Position numbers and translations under genes: made by a program
Shown here: positions 1 through 9,449 of the stretch, in pieces
How positions within the stretch are numbered: position 1 is the first letter of the stretch
How the letters are laid out: every line of letters begins with the position of its first letter
From: Pelobates cultripes
Taxonomy: Eukaryota; Chordata; Amphibia; Anura; Pelobatidae
Direction: 5' to 3'
DNA: 64,000 nucleotides
Assembly (NCBI GenBank): GCA_933207985.1
Contig: OW240918.1
Coordinates: forward strand, 19,289,673-19,353,672
The notes under the pieces: model-generated
What the model was told of the DNA's origin: nothing
Database searches by the model: none
What the model saw: the letters and a program-made list of their open reading frames with translations, nothing else

Positions 1-654
1 CATAAGATATTTACTACCCTCTGCAAGAATGGTGTCTACGTTCTATCAAACCTGTCTTATCTGCACTCATGTCACTTTAACCCCTGTATCACAACTCAAC
101 TTTGAATTGTATATGTTGTCTTGCTTAGAAATGCTTCATACTTGAGTTGATACACCATACTGTGATTATGCCTTGCATCAAAAATAAAAAGCTTTTCATG
201 CAAATTTTGAGATAACAAATAATTATTAGGACTGACTTGCACTTCAGGACTTAGGACCAGGGCCGGACAGGCCCATCGGGATACCGGGAAATTTCCCGGT
301 GGGCCGCGGCACCTGAGGCTGGGCTGACAGCCCTTATCATTGCTCAGGCTCCTGTAATCCCGGCCGGCCATGTGTGAGCTGTGCGGCCGCACAGAGCCCC
401 ATGGGAGCAGGGGGAGCCAGGCAGCCGGCACAGCTCACATATTGCCGGACGGGATTATTAAAAAATACAATAAAAAAATATTGCGGCGGGGGCGGAACTA
501 GCGTGCAGCGGGGCGGAGCTTAGCATGCAGTGGAGGCTGAGCAAGCGTGCGGCGGAGACCCTGGTAACTGCAGCATGGGAAGCAGGAAGGAGTCCCTGCA
601 TTCCCCAACAACCAACCTCCAAGAGCTCCAAGGGATGTGGAGGTAAGAAGCAGG

Positions 655-1300
655 ACAGTGTGTCTGTGTGTGACTGCCTGTGAGGGTGTGACTGTCTGTG
701 TGTGTGTGTGACACTGTCTGTGTGTGTGTGACTGTCTGCCTGTGTGTGTGTGTGAGACACTGTCTGTGTGTGTGTGACTGCCTGCCTGTGTGTGTGTGAC
801 TGTCTGTGTGTGTGTGACTGCCGGTGTGTGACTGTCTGCGTGTGACTGTCTGTGTGTGTGTGACTGTCTGTCTGTGTGTGACTGTCTGTGTGTGTGTGCG
901 GGACTGTCTGTCTGTGTGTGTCTGTCTGCCTGTGTGTGTAGTAAGTCTGTGCGCACCGGGTTCGCCTATGTTTGACTGTCTGCCTGTGTGTGTGGCTGTG
1001 TGGGTGTGCGGGACTGTGTGTGTGTGATCAAGTCTGTAGCGCGGGTGACTGTCTGTGTGCACTGTGTGTGTGACTGTCTGTGTGTATGTGACTGTGTGTG
1101 TGACTGCGTGTGTGTGACTGCCCGCCCGTGTGTGACTGTCTGTGTGTGTGTGTGTGTGTGTGTAGTGTGTGACTGTCTGCCCGTGTGTGTGACTGTGTGT
1201 GTGTGTGATTGTCTGCCCGTGTGTGTGACTGCCCGTGTGTGACTGTGTGTGCGGGACTGTCTGGCCTGTGTGTATGTGCGTGTACGTTCAGCTCTGTCTC
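655..1300. repeat. TG-rich minisatellite, unit close to TGTGTGTGACTGTCTG
   Basis: Irregular tandem repeats built from TGTGTG runs broken by GACTGTCTG or GACTGCCTG. Long open frames rich in Cys/Val on one strand and Thr/His on the other are by-products of the repeat and not genes. It lies inside the hAT-type element. Confidence 0.9.
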
Positions 1301-1397
1301 TGTATGTGTGGATGTTTGCCTCGGTGTCAGTGACTGTCTGCCTCTGTGTGTGTGGATGTCTTTGTGTGTGCATCTGCTAGTGAGTGAGCGAGCGAGC

Positions 1398-1428
<31 letters not shown>

Positions 1429-1499
1429 CACGTATCTGCTAGTGAGGGAGCCTCTGTGTGTGTGCACCTGCTAGTGAGTTTGTGTGTGTGTGTGTGTGT

Positions 1500-2035
1500 G
1501 TGTGTGCCTGATAGTGAGTGAGCTTGTATGTGTATCAGAGAGCTTGTCTTTAGGGATCATATGTGTGTGTGCGTGTTAGTGAGCTTGTCTGTAAGGAGCA
1601 TGGGTGTGTCGGAGCCTGTCTGTGGTGAGCATGTGTGTACAGTGAGCTTGTCTGTAGTAAGCATGAGTGTGATTGTGAGCTTGTCTGTAGTGACCATATG
1701 TGTGTCAGTGAGCTTGTCTGTAGTGAGCATGTGTGTGTCAGTGAGCTTGTCTGTAGTGAATCTGTGTGTTAGTGAGCTCTTCTGTAGGGAGCATGTGTGT
1801 GTCAATGGGCTTGTCTGTAGGGAGAGTGTGTGTGCATCAGTGAGCTTGTCTGTAGTGAGCGTGTGTGTGTGACAGTGAGCCTGTCTGTAGTAAGCTTGTG
1901 TGTGTATCAGATTTTGTCTGTACTAAATTTGTGTGTGCCAGTAACCTTGTCTGTGTTTGTCATTGAGATTGTCTGCCAATGAGCCTATTTGTGTGCATCA
2001 GTAAGATTGTCTGTGTCTGTGTGTGAGTATGCTTT
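1500..2035. repeat. Minisatellite, unit about 32-34 bp (GTGAGCTTGTCTGTAGTGAG)
   Basis: Around ten diverged copies of a unit containing GTGAGCTTGTCTGTAGTGAG plus a TGTG spacer. It appears to be a higher-order derivative of the neighbouring TG-rich array, and unit identity decays toward the right end. Confidence 0.85.
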
Positions 2036-2072
2036 ACTGTATAATTTAATTACCCTGAAAGAAGAAATGTAT

Positions 2073-2077
<5 letters not shown>

Positions 2078-2128
<51 letters not shown>
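2078..2128. repeat. (AT)n microsatellite
   Basis: About 25 uninterrupted TA dinucleotides, immediately left of the fold-back repeat at 2217-2364. Confidence 0.95.
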
Positions 2129-2132
<4 letters not shown>

Positions 2133-2216
2133 CTGTTGTACCTTGCACTCAGGCTTCAAAGTTGTGTGACCGGGTGAATCACCAGGGCTCCAGTATCCAG
2201 GCAATTGAAATAGTTG

Positions 2217-2364
2217 GCTGCACTCTCAGATTTCCTTAAAACGTAACTTTTATTGAAATATTTAAGAGAAAATCAACGTTTCAGTCCCTCTTGTGGATTT
2301 TCGTCATGATCTTCTCTTAAATATTTCAATAAAAGTTACGTTTTAAGGAAATCCGAGAGTGCAG
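2217..2364. repeat. Fold-back inverted repeat with 50-bp arms
   Basis: The left arm (from TGCACTCTCAGATTTCC) and right arm (ending GGAAATCCGAGAGTGCA) are reverse complements over about 50 bp with one clear mismatch, separated by a loop of roughly 40 bp. On the minus strand the loop contains GGGACTGAAACGTTG, which resembles the GAAAC side of the hammerhead-like motif at 45.14-45.20 kb. The arms contain AATAAAAG/CTTTTATT. A relict of a Penelope-like element is plausible but unproven. Confidence 0.8.
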
Positions 2365-2794
2365 CATGTAAACACCCTACATAGCACAATGATTTATGGG
2401 GCTTGCATAGATTTTTTTCCAGGGCTGCTTTGTATCCCCAGTCCAGCCCTGCTTAGGACATTCTGGCCTCTAATTATCATTTAATGTAAAAAAATGTCTT
2501 TTGCTGTTGGGCTGTTGAAGGCTTTTTCACAGAACATTATTATATCATACGTATTTATTAAAATGTGAATGCATTCATGAGAAAGTTGTGCATTCTAGTG
2601 AGAGTGCATTGCCTAAAAGAGCAATGCACGTGAGAAGATGACTTGTAAATTGATAATAGCCACTCATCAGCTAATTTACAGTAAATCTAGTGTGTTGCTC
2701 TATGTATTGCTCAATAGACATGTACATTCAGATTCCAGCAATTAATTAAAATTTGGGCCGATCGATTGGCAAAATGTGTCTCCAAAGCACCATA

Positions 2795-3140
2795 CAGAAG
2801 TGTAGAATTTTCTACCTGAAGAGGTGGTTTTATCAGAGTCTGTAAATATGTTTAAACAACAATTGGATAAATACTATGAAAAAATTTAACATACAGGGAT
2901 TTACATTTTAATTAGTGGGGTAAAAGCTACTGGATCCAAGGAGATATCCGACTGACATTCTGGGGTCAAAAGTAAAGTTTTTCATAGTTGGTTGCACTTC
3001 AGACTGTGTTTTCATAGTTGGTTGCGCATCAGACTGTGTTTTGTGCCTTCTTTTGGATCAACAACAAAAATCAAATGTGAGAAAGGCTGAACTTGATGGA
3101 CACATGTCTCTTTTCAGCTATGCAACTATTTCACTATGTT
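2795..3140 (+). mobile_element. CR1-like LINE 3' end fragment
   Basis: With tolerance for stops and shifts, the plus strand reads EEVVLSESVNMFKQQLDKYY, the C-terminal reverse-transcriptase tail seen in CR1-type LINEs. It is followed by a short 3' UTR containing CTGAACTTGATGGACACATG and ending in a CTATGCAACTATTTCACTATG-like tail. A 33-bp tandem duplication (TTTTCATAGTTGGTTGC...) at about 2978-3042 lies inside the 3' UTR. A minus-strand relative occurs at 4195-4560. Confidence 0.65.
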
Positions 3141-4194
3141 TAGTACCTTTATGAACATTAAAGCTTCCTAGACATTTTCTGTGGCCATGGTGTCCATTCA
3201 CTAATTAGTGAATTGTGGTGACTTGAGAAATTGTATTGACAATTTAGGATAAAATAAATAAAAAAAATAAAAATAAATAAAAGCTTCAAGCTGGAAAAAA
3301 TATGTATATCCAGTTTAACAGAATCTGGGATTTTTTAATCGCTACTCTTTTGATGTAGATAGTGCAACTTGCAACACATATCAAAACAAGTTCGTGTTTA
3401 GTAGATATATACTTATGAAACACATGTTGTGTTTTACTCATTAATTTTATTGCAGGTACAATGTTATTCAATATCTGGAAACACGAACATCTGATGAACC
3501 CATCAAATTAAAAAAAAGAATGAATATAATTTTGATCCCCAGCAATGATTACGCTTTCAAAAACTGATGTTTTCTTTTTTTAAATCAACAAATATAATAT
3601 TTGCTGTTTCTGGGTTTCCTTTTTACATTTTAGCTTACGTCAATTATTGCACATTTGATTGAAAATGATTATATTAGACTTGTGCGCATTGAATAATTTA
3701 TGACAAAAATGCAAATTTAATATAACATGGCATAATGTCTTAACTGAACTAAACTTGGCTCCTATCACCATTTAGTTAAAAAAACTGTGAGAAAGTCAAC
3801 TTAGTGTTTGGGAGATATACAGTGTGCATTGAATTTCACAGCATTCTTTACACTGCTCAAATAGGCACATTGCTGTAGACAGCAAATAATCCGATTTAGA
3901 AACAGAGGACGCAAGCCATACTATAAAGAGACGTCATCCCTCTGGCTGTATAGCCTGAAAAAATCTGAAGCCATGTTTATTTAAGTTCATGGCATCAAAT
4001 AATAATCAGTTATGCAAATTTTTCTTCTATGAGCTCAGAAAATAGCAATGCCATCAAAGAATGTAACATGCGTGTAATATAATCTAGCAATTGGTTTAAT
4101 TGAGTTATGTGCGGTATAAAAACGGATTAGAGAATCTTTGTATGTTTTAAATTTAATTGCGATAACAGGAAACATTCTTACAGTTTTTAACGTC

Positions 4195-4560
4195 ACATAG
4201 TTACATAGGCTGAAAAGAGACATGTGCCCAATAAGTTCAGCCTTTCTCACATCTGTTTTTGCCGTTGATCCATCAGCAGGCAAAAAAGAAACTTGAAGCA
4301 CTTTCAATTTTGCAACATACTAGGAACAATTTCCTTTTTGACCTCAGAATGGCAGTCAGATTTATCCTTAGATCAAGAAGCTAATACCCCACAATTTAAG
4401 TTTAAGTATGCGTCCACTTGCTGTTTAAATATCTGTACAGATACAGATATAAGCACTTCTTCAGATAGAGAATTCCACATGCTTATTGTTCTTTCTTTCG
4501 CCTTAGACTAAACCTTTTTTCTTCCAGTCTAAACATGTGACTTTGAGTCCAATGTTTGGT
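4195..4560 (-). mobile_element. CR1-like LINE 3' end fragment, reverse orientation
   Basis: Begins with CATAGTTACATAGGCTGAAA, the reverse complement of the CR1-like tail, then AAGTTCAGCCTTTCTCACAT, matching the end of the fragment at 2795-3140. The remainder is decayed coding sequence on the minus strand with GAATTCCACATGCTTATTGT-type remnants. Left and right limits are approximate. Confidence 0.6.
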
Positions 4561-4679
4561 CCAGTTTGTGGTCTATATTCATATATGTGTATATTCGTTG
4601 ATATTAATTTTATTAGATTTATTTTCTTCTATGAACTTTTAGTTGAAGTTACCTATACATCCATAATGTAGAGAACCTA

Positions 4680-5290
4680 ATCTGAAGAGTATATTTGGAG
4701 ACAGATTAGGGTGAGCACTTTGAGTGAGTGGTAACTGGTTAGGAAACAGTAAAGGTTTTGGGGTTAGAAAATAGAGAAATGGTAAGGATTAGACATAAGA
4801 GTTAGATTGAGGAATTAGTGAGGGGTTTAGGATTATTAAATAGAGAAAGGGTAAGGTTTAGGAAATTGAGATGGATTATGATTAGGAAATGAGGAACAGA
4901 TTTTGGAAAGAGAGTTTGATTAATGTTATGAAATCAGAACATGGGTTAGGGAAGAATGAAAGATGTTATGTTAGGAAATAGGGACAGGGTCGAAAATTTA
5001 TTAGGATTCAGGAAAAACCATGGAGTTTAAACCAGTGATTTAGGGTTTCAAAATAGATAAGGTGTATGAGTTAATATTAGGAAATCGAGAGGGTGTAAAA
5101 TTAGAAACTTCATAGAAAGTCTGAAGTTACGAAACAAAGATTAGGACATGATGAGTGGTTTTGGACTTTGGGTTAGGAATTAGTGTGCAATAAGAAATTC
5201 ATTAAAATTTAGGAGATAAAGAAGGATTATGTTAGTAAACGTAGAGAAGGGTTATGGTTAGGTATTTTAATAGAGAGTTAAGGGAAGAGC
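4680..5290. repeat. Degenerate minisatellite (TTAGGAAATAGAGAAGGGTT-like)
   Basis: Many imperfect repeats of a G/A-rich motif resembling TTAGGAAATAGAGAAGGGTT, with unit spacing roughly 25-45 bp. There is no coding potential. Occasional GGGTTAGG matches are too irregular to be an interstitial telomeric array. Confidence 0.7.
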
Positions 5291-6088
5291 GGAGGCTACT
5301 TTCTCTGTCATCTTCCAAACCACTGCATTCTTCTTAATTGTCTCAAGATGCTGTGGTATAATCTCAGATGTTATTATACACCACTGATTTGTTGGCCTCA
5401 GTGTCAGTTAAAAGCATGTGTTGACCCCATGTGGGCATTTATCAGGAAATTATTCTCAAAAATGTTTTAGAGAACACTAAGAACATAAAGCACTTGTTTG
5501 GAATTTGATCAGATTTGTCTCTCCTTTCTTCTGCCCTCCTTACAATATGATTGGTCCCACCTGAGGATACTTCTTCAAACAAAGCAATCCTCTACCATGA
5601 TGTTGACATGCTGGCTTCATTAACAGCACATCAGTCACTCTGTTACAATATTGAGGAATGTTTGCTAGGGTAATAGCTGTGTCAGGCAGCAGGAGAGCCA
5701 CCTGGGAGTTTTCTCCTGCTCTCTTTATCACCCAATTCTTCAGCCTTAGAGACACCATAATTTAATATAGATTTTTAGAAAATCTATGCATTTGGTAGAA
5801 ATTCTGCTAGCACAATTTAGAAAACAAAATTATCCACTTTTGGGTAAATTAAATTGTGTGTACTGTGATAGGTAAATGTTAAGCTTTTTATGAACTCTGC
5901 AAATTTGCATGTATGCATTTGTTTCAAGCACCTCTCTTGAGAAAATGTCATGTAACGTGTGCAAATGACTTATTGTTAGTATTTCTATTTTCACATTACA
6001 GGGCAAATCAACAACCAGTTAATTTTTCCCAGAACTTTATTGAGTATGACGTGTGTTTATAACTGATAGGAAAAAACAAGATATATGT

Positions 6089-6788
6089 TTAAAGGGACAC
6101 TATAGTCACCAAAACAAATGTAGCTTAATTATTATTATTATTATGATATTTATATAGCGCCATCAAATTCTGCAGCGCTTTACAATAGGTGGACGAACAG
6201 ACATGTAGTTGTAACCAGACAAGTTGGACACACAGGAACAGAGGGGTTGAGGGCCCTGCTCAATGAGCTTACATGCTAGAGGGAGTGGATTAAGATGACA
6301 CAAAAAAGTTAATAAAACAGTTTTGATGTATAGATCGTATCCCTGCACTCTTACTGCTCAATACTCAGCTATTTAGGAGTTAAATAACTTAGTTTAAGTA
6401 GCCCTAGGCACACCTTCCTGCGTGTGACTTACACAGCTTTCTTAAACACTTCCTGTAAAGAGTCATCTAAAGTTTGCACTTCTGTTTAATTTAGAATTTC
6501 TTATCTCGTTCTATGTTTGCTAGACCTTGCAGGAGTCACCTGTATGTAAGTAAAGTTCAATTTACAGAGCAGGAGATAAAAACTTTTAGATTAAGTTACA
6601 TCTCATTGAAAATTAAACCATTTTGTTTTCATGCAGGCTGTGTCAGGTGCCACTAGAGCTACATAAACAGAAACAAAAGTGATTTAACTCCTAAATTGCA
6701 GAGAATTGAGCAGTGAAACTTTAGAGGCATGATTTATAAAAACTGCTTCATTACACTAGTTGTTTTGATGACTATAGTGTCCCTTTAA
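6089..6788. mobile_element. T2/Kolobok-like foldback MITE (TTAA target)
   Basis: Starts TTAAAGGGACACTATAGTCA and ends with the inverted TGACTATAGTGTCCCTTTAA; TTAA is at both edges. Beyond the termini the arms stay inverted: GCAATTTAGGAGTTAAATCA-like blocks occur in both orientations. The TTAAAGG start with TTAA target is the hallmark of the frog T2/Kolobok group. The left arm is interrupted by an L2 tail at about 6130-6300. Confidence 0.85.
6130..6300 (-). mobile_element. L2-type LINE 3' tail
   Basis: Reverse complement of a typical L2 3' end: an (ATT)n tail, then ATATAGCGCC, TTCTGCAGCGCTTTACAAT, then GAGGGCCCTGCTCAATGAGC. The same block is present in plus orientation at about 36580-36715. 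It is inserted within the left arm of the T2/Kolobok-like MITE, so the MITE is older. Confidence 0.85.
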
Positions 6789-7227
6789 GTATATGCATTG
6801 CTAAATGTTGGTATTTTGGAAAGGTGAAATAATATTAAATACACATTCTAGTTAGCTGCTGTTTAATGGAATAATGCACCAACAAAACACACAAAACACT
6901 TATGAGCATGTTAGAAAAACAAACTACATTATCATGCAAATTAAACAAGGAAAATTGGAAATGTGCTCATCTGAAAAAGGAGAACAGGGATATAAAGGCA
7001 AAATATTCAATGAAATATGTAATAAATACAAATCCAGCATGCTTGGATTGAGAAATGTAATAGTAAGTAGATTTTGAGAAACACCTGACTGGACAAACAA
7101 CAGACATAGGCAAATGTCATTCAGCTTGGTTGCTTGGTTAAGATATCATTCTCTCTGAGAGTTATTCCACATAGGTTTGAAAACACACACAAAGTATCGT
7201 TGCACAATATGCAAATTTATTTTCTTG

Positions 7228-8185
7228 TGTCACATCCTGTTCCTCGCTGCGGATCATTCTAGATTTGGCTTCTGGTATCGAGTACTGTTTTTACAATTCT
7301 TTGTTTAGTTTTTCTTGTTTTTTTGGTTTTCTATTCTTTGTCTGGTTTTCTTTATGCTGGGATTTCTGGGTTCATTCTTATATTCCGTCCCTGGATTTCC
7401 CAGTCTCTTAGATTCATTTAAATGTTTGTTTTATTTGCCACACCCATTTGTTTTCCATCATTCCTTTTTGTTTCAGTGTCCTGCAGGCAGCTGCTCAAGG
7501 CTTCTGCCCTTTCTTGCAGGTAAGTGCTATATATGCCTTCCTTAGTTGTTTTAGTGAACATTCGGCAGAGTAGGACCTGCCAGATATGGGGTACATTGGC
7601 GTTGTTGGCAGGCTCATGCAATGTATGATCATATAATGTGACTAAATCCCCATGATTTTCATATATAGTACTTGGTTACTTCTCCTCTTGTTTTGCCTAT
7701 CATATCTTGTCTTGTTTTATTTTGTATTCCCAATCCATGTACAGTCCTGTCCTGTCCTGCCCATGTTATGTTCATGTTTCCCTCATGTCTTGTGTACATG
7801 TTCTGGGTTTAGCTTCCTATCCTTCTCTGGTTCTGGGTTCTATTAGTTCTGTCTTGTTTCCATGTTTGGTGCCTATCTCTAGTCTTGCCTTGTTTCTGTA
7901 CTGGATACATTCTTGCTGCAGTACCTCCCTATTCAGCTCTGGGGGGTCTGCTTAATTCCTGCTCCTAGTTCCTGGGATCCGCATAAGCTGAATCAGGGTT
8001 CTGGTATGTGGCTGCAGAAACGCTGGTGCTTAGCACCAGGGGTGTGCTGTTACACTGCACCAGACCCTGCTAATCCACCTCCACACTGTGACTCCTACTC
8101 TAAACATCAGGCATACTGGGTCCGGGTCCTCGCACCGCCGCCCGGACAGTGTCTGGGTCCGTGGCACCGGACCACCACCCTGACA
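7228..8185. mobile_element. Candidate solo LTR, 958 bp
   Basis: Starts TGTCACATCC and ends CACCCTGACA, so it has TG...CA ends. Flanks are TCTTG (7223-7227) and TCTTA (8186-8190), a 5-bp target duplication with one mismatch. The interior changes from pyrimidine-rich (7300-7900) to GC-rich (7920-8185) and contains no long credible protein. A Ty3/Gypsy or retroviral LTR would fit. No sister LTR or internal region is seen, and the termini are my inference. Confidence 0.45.
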
Positions 8186-8300
8186 TCTTATGAGTGGCCT
8201 CAAAGTATGTAATGGTAAATGGATGAGACAGCGCTGGTCAACTGATAGGCAGCAACCCTTAAAGGGGAATCCCTCAAAACCCTTTAAAACAAGACAGATA

Positions 8301-9449
8301 AAAGTAACAAATAGAAAAGTGTCACGGTAGTTTACCCCTACACGCAAGATTTAGTCCAACAATCGACAGATAGAGCAGATACGACTTACCGGACCTTAGA
8401 ATGGCCGGACTCGCCGTATAGCAGAGAATAGACAGAGTCAAGAACAAGCCAAGGTCAAGGGAACAAAGAGACTGCGAGAACAAAAACTAGCCAAGGTCTG
8501 GTACACAGTAGTCAGTACGCCGGCAAACAAGACAAAACAGGGATAGAGAGATAAACGGAGTCAGATACAAAGCCAAGGACAAGCACGAAAATCACAACTG
8601 AACACAACAAGTGCTAAAGGGAACTGAAACAGAAACCATGATAGGGCAGGGAGTTAAGGGAGAGGTAAGTATAAATACCCTAAACTTTACTTTGAATGGC
8701 CCCTGTCATATCCACGCCCCCAAAATGTGAGTGTCTGGGGAACGTGGGATGACAGGGGCCAATGGGAGCACATTTCATCTTTTGGCTCCCCCTTTAAGAG
8801 CATGCCCGAGACGCGCGGCACGCTCTTAGAGCTAGGCGGGACACGTGACCACATCTCGCGGTCCGTGCCCGCCTTCATTCGAGAGCCGCGTGCGGCGGGA
8901 AGTGAGGACCTCGGCCGGCCCCAGGGTAAGGTAAGTACCGCTACAAAAAGGCTGCGCCACATAAAATATTAAAAACAGTATAAAAGAAAACAAAGTCCAA
9001 ATAAAAAGAAGTCCAACTTGTATGTCCTTACGAATAGTCTTTTTAGGAGGCTGGTACAGTGGTAGGGTCTTCAGATATAGTAGTGGTTCCACTTATATAG
9101 AAGATAAAAGAGAGGGACAACCAATAGTGCAATATGTATAGCTCAAATGTGGACGTAATAGAAAATAATGATAGAGAACTGACATTTACAAGAGCTTATA
9201 TCCAGCTCTAGGGTAAAGCGTGTACAGCGGTATAATCCCCGCTTATACATATTGCATTATTGGTTGTCCCTCTCTTTTATCTTCTATATAAGTGGAACCA
9301 CTACTATATCTGAAGACACTACCACTGTACCAGCCGCCTAAAAAGACTATTCGTAAGGACATACAAGTTGGACTTCTTTTTATTTGGACTTTGTTTTATT
9401 TTATTCTGTATTTAATATTTTATGTGGCACAGCCTTTTCTATTTGTTAC
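8301..9449. repeat. Long inverted repeat, arms about 210 bp, one arm split by an LTR
   Basis: The left arm is 8301-8319 plus 8946-9140; the right arm is 9244-9449; the spacer is 103 bp. The arms are nearly identical, so the same short frame starting MEPLLYLKTLPLYQPPKK appears on opposite strands. That frame has no recognisable homology and is best explained by the duplication. The repeat is a fold-back element or an inverted duplication. No terminal motif diagnostic of a superfamily was found. Confidence 0.85.
8320..8945. mobile_element. Solo LTR, 626 bp, with 5-bp target duplication
   Basis: Starts TGTCACGGTAG and ends CCGCTACA (TG...CA), flanked by an identical AAAAG at 8315-8319 and 8946-8950. 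The uninterrupted pre-insertion sequence, AATAGAAAAGGCTGTGCCAC, exists as reverse complement in the other arm of the surrounding inverted repeat (about 9422-9441), which fixes both boundaries. A TATAAATA motif lies near 8671. No gag or pol is present. The superfamily (Gypsy or endogenous retrovirus) cannot be decided from the LTR alone. Confidence 0.88.

Larger units (their letters stand above)
258..2451. mobile_element. hAT-superfamily non-autonomous DNA transposon, 2.2 kb
   Basis: The left end CAGGGCCGGACAGG and the inverted right end CCCAGTCCAGCCCTG (reverse complement CAGGGCTGGACTGGG) are imperfect terminal inverted repeats of hAT type. They are flanked by an exact 8-bp direct repeat CTTAGGAC at 250-257 and 2452-2459, the target duplication length expected for hAT. 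No transposase reading frame is present, so it is non-autonomous. The interior holds a GC-rich segment (260-650) with a perfect 18-bp palindrome at 283-300, a TG-rich minisatellite (about 655-2035), an (AT)n tract and a fold-back hairpin. Superfamily assignment comes from terminus and duplication length, not from a protein. Confidence 0.85.

Noticed and set aside
458..1872. Long open frames rich in His/Thr or Cys/Val
   Set aside because: They are produced by TG-rich tandem repeats, exist in several frames on both strands, and have no domain.
4680..5290. Interstitial telomeric repeat
   Set aside because: GGGTTAGG occurs sporadically, but there is no regular TTAGGG array.
7315..8212. Several overlapping hydrophobic frames as a membrane protein gene
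   Set aside because: Pyrimidine-rich DNA makes Phe/Leu/Ser-rich frames in all phases; a candidate LTR explains the segment better.
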